From Candidatus Dojkabacteria bacterium (lineage in GTDB: Bacteria > Patescibacteriota > Dojkabacteria > J137): a stretch of DNA of 6,729 bases. Every line of letters starts with the position of its first letter. Positions within the stretch are counted from its first letter, which is position 1. The notes beneath the pieces are model-generated. The model was given only the letters and a program-made list of their open reading frames with translations, made no database searches and was not told where the DNA came from. Location of the stretch: NCBI GenBank assembly GCA_020429545.1, contig JAGQLF010000043.1:1-6729 (forward strand). Direction: 5' to 3'. Below are positions 5,508 to 6,729 of the stretch, piece by piece. The position numbers were made by a program, and so were the translations under genes.

Positions 5508-6215
5508 GTGAAAAAGCTAATCTTAAGCATTTTTCTCCCCACCTTTTGCTTAGTTTGTAACCAAAAAAGTTCTTACGTTTGTAATAAGTGTTTTTATAGC
5601 TACTTAAATATACCTTACGAACAGCATTGTCACGTGTGTGGAAGAGCAGTTAGAAATAGATTTGTCCACATAGAGTGTAGCTCGAAAACTAACTTGGATG
5701 GGCTTATTTTCGTTAGTGTCTATAATAATCTAGTTAAAGATATTATCCACCATGGTAAGTATGAAAAGAATTACGGTGTGTTCGAAGATTTGGGTACAAT
5801 TACAGGTCAGTTTGTTGAAAAATATTATACATTTAAAGATGCTCTGATAACATTTGTGCCATTGAATTCTCGGCGAAAGGCATGGAGAGGTTTTAATCAA
5901 TCAGAAATTTTTGCAAAAAGTATTGCAGAAGTTTTGGAATTTCCAGTAGTTAATATATTAAGTAGGATCCGTAATACAAAATCTCAGGCTGGCACTAGTC
6001 GAAAAGATAGAGCAGAGAATATAAAAGGTGCTTTTGAGCTTGTGGATAACAATGTTGATAAGTATAATACTATAATTCTTGTAGATGATGTATTCACAAC
6101 AGGTGCAACTTTAGAAGAATGCGCAAGAACTATAAAGGCAAAGTACCCGCATATAAAGGTTTTTGGATTGACATTTGCTATGTCTAGACTTAATGATGAT
6201 AGCTTCAAGCCATAA
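5508..6215 (+). CDS. comF: ComF-family phosphoribosyltransferase-like competence protein
   Basis: ComF proteins are cytoplasmic and needed for efficient natural transformation, probably handling incoming single-stranded DNA. This 235-residue protein has the family layout. An N-terminal zinc-ribbon region contains C14, C17, C25 and C28, with a further C41, C44 and C57. The conserved FVPLNSRRKAWRGFNQSE lies at 116-133, SQAGTSRKDRAENIKGAF at 159-176, and the PRPP-binding loop IILVDDVFTTGATL at 189-202. I chose the GTG at 5508 because the following KKLILSIFLPTFCLVC matches the usual ComF start and no ATG lies nearby. It is divergent from the amidase operon. Its presence suggests DNA uptake ability, although no other competence gene is in view. 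Confidence 0.95.
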   Translation: MKKLILSIFLPTFCLVCNQKSSYVCNKCFYSYLNIPYEQHCHVCGRAVRNRFVHIECSSKTNLDGLIFVSVYNNLVKDIIHHGKYEKNYGVFEDLGTITGQFVEKYYTFKDALITFVPLNSRRKAWRGFNQSEIFAKSIAEVLEFPVVNILSRIRNTKSQAGTSRKDRAENIKGAFELVDNNVDKYNTIILVDDVFTTGATLEECARTIKAKYPHIKVFGLTFAMSRLNDDSFKP

Positions 6216-6226
6216 GCTACAAGCTT
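6200..6226 (+). other. Small alternative hairpins over the comF stop codon
   Basis: tagctt (6200-6205) can pair with aagcta (6214-6219). Alternatively aagct (6214-6218) can pair with agctt (6222-6226). These overlap the TAA of comF, and no U-run follows, so I do not call a terminator. They might protect the 3' end of the message. Confidence 0.25.
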
Positions 6227-6236
6227 TGAAAAAGTG

Positions 6237-6347
6237 TGTCAGTTCGAGTGAAATTTGCGATAGCAAATTTTGTATCGAGAACTCACTTCTCGATACAACT
6301 CTACTTCTCCCGATAAATCGGGATCAGTAGAATCACTCGAAGTGACA
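6237..6347. repeat. Four-armed palindromic intergenic element
   Basis: An outer inverted repeat, tgtcagttcgagtga (6237-6251) with tcactcgaagtgaca (6333-6347), has 14 of 15 bases paired. It encloses three hairpins in a row. Hairpin A is aaatttgc-gata-gcaaattt (6251-6270). Hairpin B is gtatcgaga-actcact-tctcgatac (6272-6296). Hairpin C is ctact..tcccga-taaa-tcggga..agtag (6301-6330). Together they make a closed cloverleaf of about 111 bases. No open frame or U-run is present. It lies between comF and the tmRNA promoter. The compact nested symmetry suggests an interspersed repeat or small mobile element; copy number cannot be judged here. Confidence 0.75.
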
Positions 6348-6375
6348 AGGGGATTGCTGAAAATAGGTACTAAAT

Positions 6376-6390
6376 ATGATATAATATCAT
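6376..6390 (+). promoter_or_regulatory. tmRNA promoter: extended -10 inside a perfect 15-base dyad
   Basis: TGA-TATAAT (6377-6385) is an extended -10 with perfect consensus. It is embedded in atgatat-a-atatcat (6376-6390), a perfect dyad about base 6383. A possible -35, TTGCTG (6354-6359), has an overlong spacer of 20, so the TG element may carry recognition. The predicted start is near 6392, leaving a leader of more than 130 bases before the mature tmRNA. The dyad may be chance, since the -10 itself is nearly symmetric with its flanks. Confidence 0.6.
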
Positions 6391-6403
6391 AGATATAAAA
6401 GCA

Positions 6404-6429
6404 TTCGTCTACGTTAAAGCTACGACGAA
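6404..6429 (+). other. Short hairpin early in the tmRNA leader
   Basis: ttcgtc (6404-6409) pairs with gacgaa (6424-6429) around a 14-base loop. It lies about 12 bases after the predicted transcription start and upstream of the long inverted repeat. It could cap the 5' end of the precursor. The stem is only six pairs. Confidence 0.35.
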
Positions 6430-6445
6430 ACGTACATTAAAAACA

Positions 6446-6543
6446 TTGGATCAGCGCTCACCGCGCACCAAAAATCAAATGTTTTGCCTTTTAACCCAAG
6501 GGTATTTCAAATGATTTTTGGTGCGCGGGGGATGCTGATTCGA
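6446..6543 (+). other. Long inverted repeat joining the tmRNA leader to the tmRNA 5' end
   Basis: Bases 6461-6477 (ccgcgcaccaaaaatca) and 6512-6528 (tgatttttggtgcgcgg) are perfect 17-base reverse complements around a 34-base loop. Beyond them, 6446-6455 pairs with 6534-6543 (eight Watson-Crick and two G-U pairs). The five bases between add one G-C and two G-U pairs. Overall about 30 of 32 positions can pair. The right arm contains the likely mature 5' end of the tmRNA and its conserved GATTCGA. The hairpin therefore competes with the normal tRNA-like fold. No U-run follows, so it is not a terminator. Confidence 0.85.
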
Positions 6544-6729
6544 CATTATAGTAATGGTATTAAGGCAAGCCAGCAGATTGATTGATCTGTCTGTGAGAAA
6601 AATCAGTCATCAAATAAATAACAACTCGTTTGTTAATGCTGCTAGAAATTTTGTAAGTTTCCTAAAAGGAGACTTCAACTATAACTACGCTTTCGTAGCT
6701 TAATTATAGAAACTAGTAGTGTATGCCGA
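6525..6729 (+). ncRNA. ssrA: tmRNA (ssrA), 3' part beyond the window
   Basis: tmRNA frees stalled ribosomes and adds a degradation tag. The 5' end (about 6525, uncertain by a few bases) is G-rich and is followed by GATTCGAC (6537-6544), the conserved tmRNA D-loop signature. AAGGCAAGCC (6562-6571) and the stem cagat/atctg (6574-6578 with 6585-6589) match the helix 2 and first-pseudoknot region. The tag frame ends at the TAA 6701-6703 and finishes NYNYAFVA, close to known AxA-type tag ends. The resume codon is probably within 6617-6626, giving a long tag of about 25-28 residues. The stop sits in a classic stem-loop: ctataa (6679-6684) with ttatag (6704-6709), and ctacg with cgtag around cttt. 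Pseudoknots 2-4, T arm and CCA end are past the right edge. Confidence 0.93.
6617..6703 (+). other. tmRNA tag-peptide reading frame
   Basis: The open frame of up to 28 codons plus TAA encodes the proteolysis tag inside the tmRNA. The exact first codon is not certain: by analogy with the AUAAC-type sequence before the Bacillus resume codon, AAC at 6623 or TCG at 6626 is likely. The tag is longer than the common 10-15 residues and is rich in Asn and Phe. Its end, AFVA, is hydrophobic, as expected for recognition by a ClpXP- or Lon/FtsH-type protease. Confidence 0.75.

Noticed and set aside
5984..6208. Open frame on the minus strand inside comF
   Set aside because: Antisense to the PRPP-binding loop of ComF; shadow of the real gene.
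6272..6330. Rho-independent terminator for comF
   Set aside because: The hairpins are strong, but no run of T follows any of them on either strand.

Overview
This is an AT-rich window (roughly one third G+C by eye) from a walled bacterium using the standard genetic code: Trp is TGG, and one well-supported gene ends in TGA inside an ATGA overlap. Its features are small hypothetical proteins, almost no Shine-Dalgarno sequences, a tRNA without encoded CCA, a tmRNA with a long tag, and palindromic intergenic repeats. These suggest a small-genome lineage such as the Candidate Phyla Radiation (Patescibacteria). That placement is an inference; another low-GC bacterium cannot be excluded from this window alone.

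Layout. Bases 1-141 hold nothing I can assign. Bases 142-201 hold a head-to-head pair of small palindromes (REPIN-like) directly behind the 3' end of a minus-strand tRNA-Asn(GUU). Next, on the minus strand, come a P-loop ATPase with a C-terminal winged-helix-like region (328-1392) and a small two-helix membrane protein (1458-1868). A divergent promoter region leads into three small plus-strand genes of unknown function (1956-3034). A minus-strand operon follows: peptidoglycan amidase, then ruvX, then mltG (transcribed 5402 to 3043, ATGA overlap between the first two). comF diverges from it (5508-6215). The end of the window has a four-armed palindromic element (6237-6347), an extended -10 promoter, a very long inverted repeat, and the 5' part of a tmRNA gene (ssrA) running off the right edge.

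How the genes work together. The amidase and MltG both cut peptidoglycan, at the stem peptide and at the glycan strand respectively. RuvX is a Holliday-junction resolvase-like nuclease that is also linked to 16S rRNA processing, and ruvX-mltG is a common neighbour pair in bacteria. ComF is linked to DNA uptake. tmRNA rescues stalled ribosomes. The ATPase, the membrane protein and the three small genes are not recognisable to me and are the least explained coding part.

The most interesting signals are not protein-coding. First, a 32-base-arm inverted repeat pairs the tmRNA leader with the mature 5' end of the tmRNA. Second, the two palindromic elements share a TTTGCGA..AGCAA core. Third, four promoters share an extended -10 motif, TG[A/G]TAT[A/G]AT.
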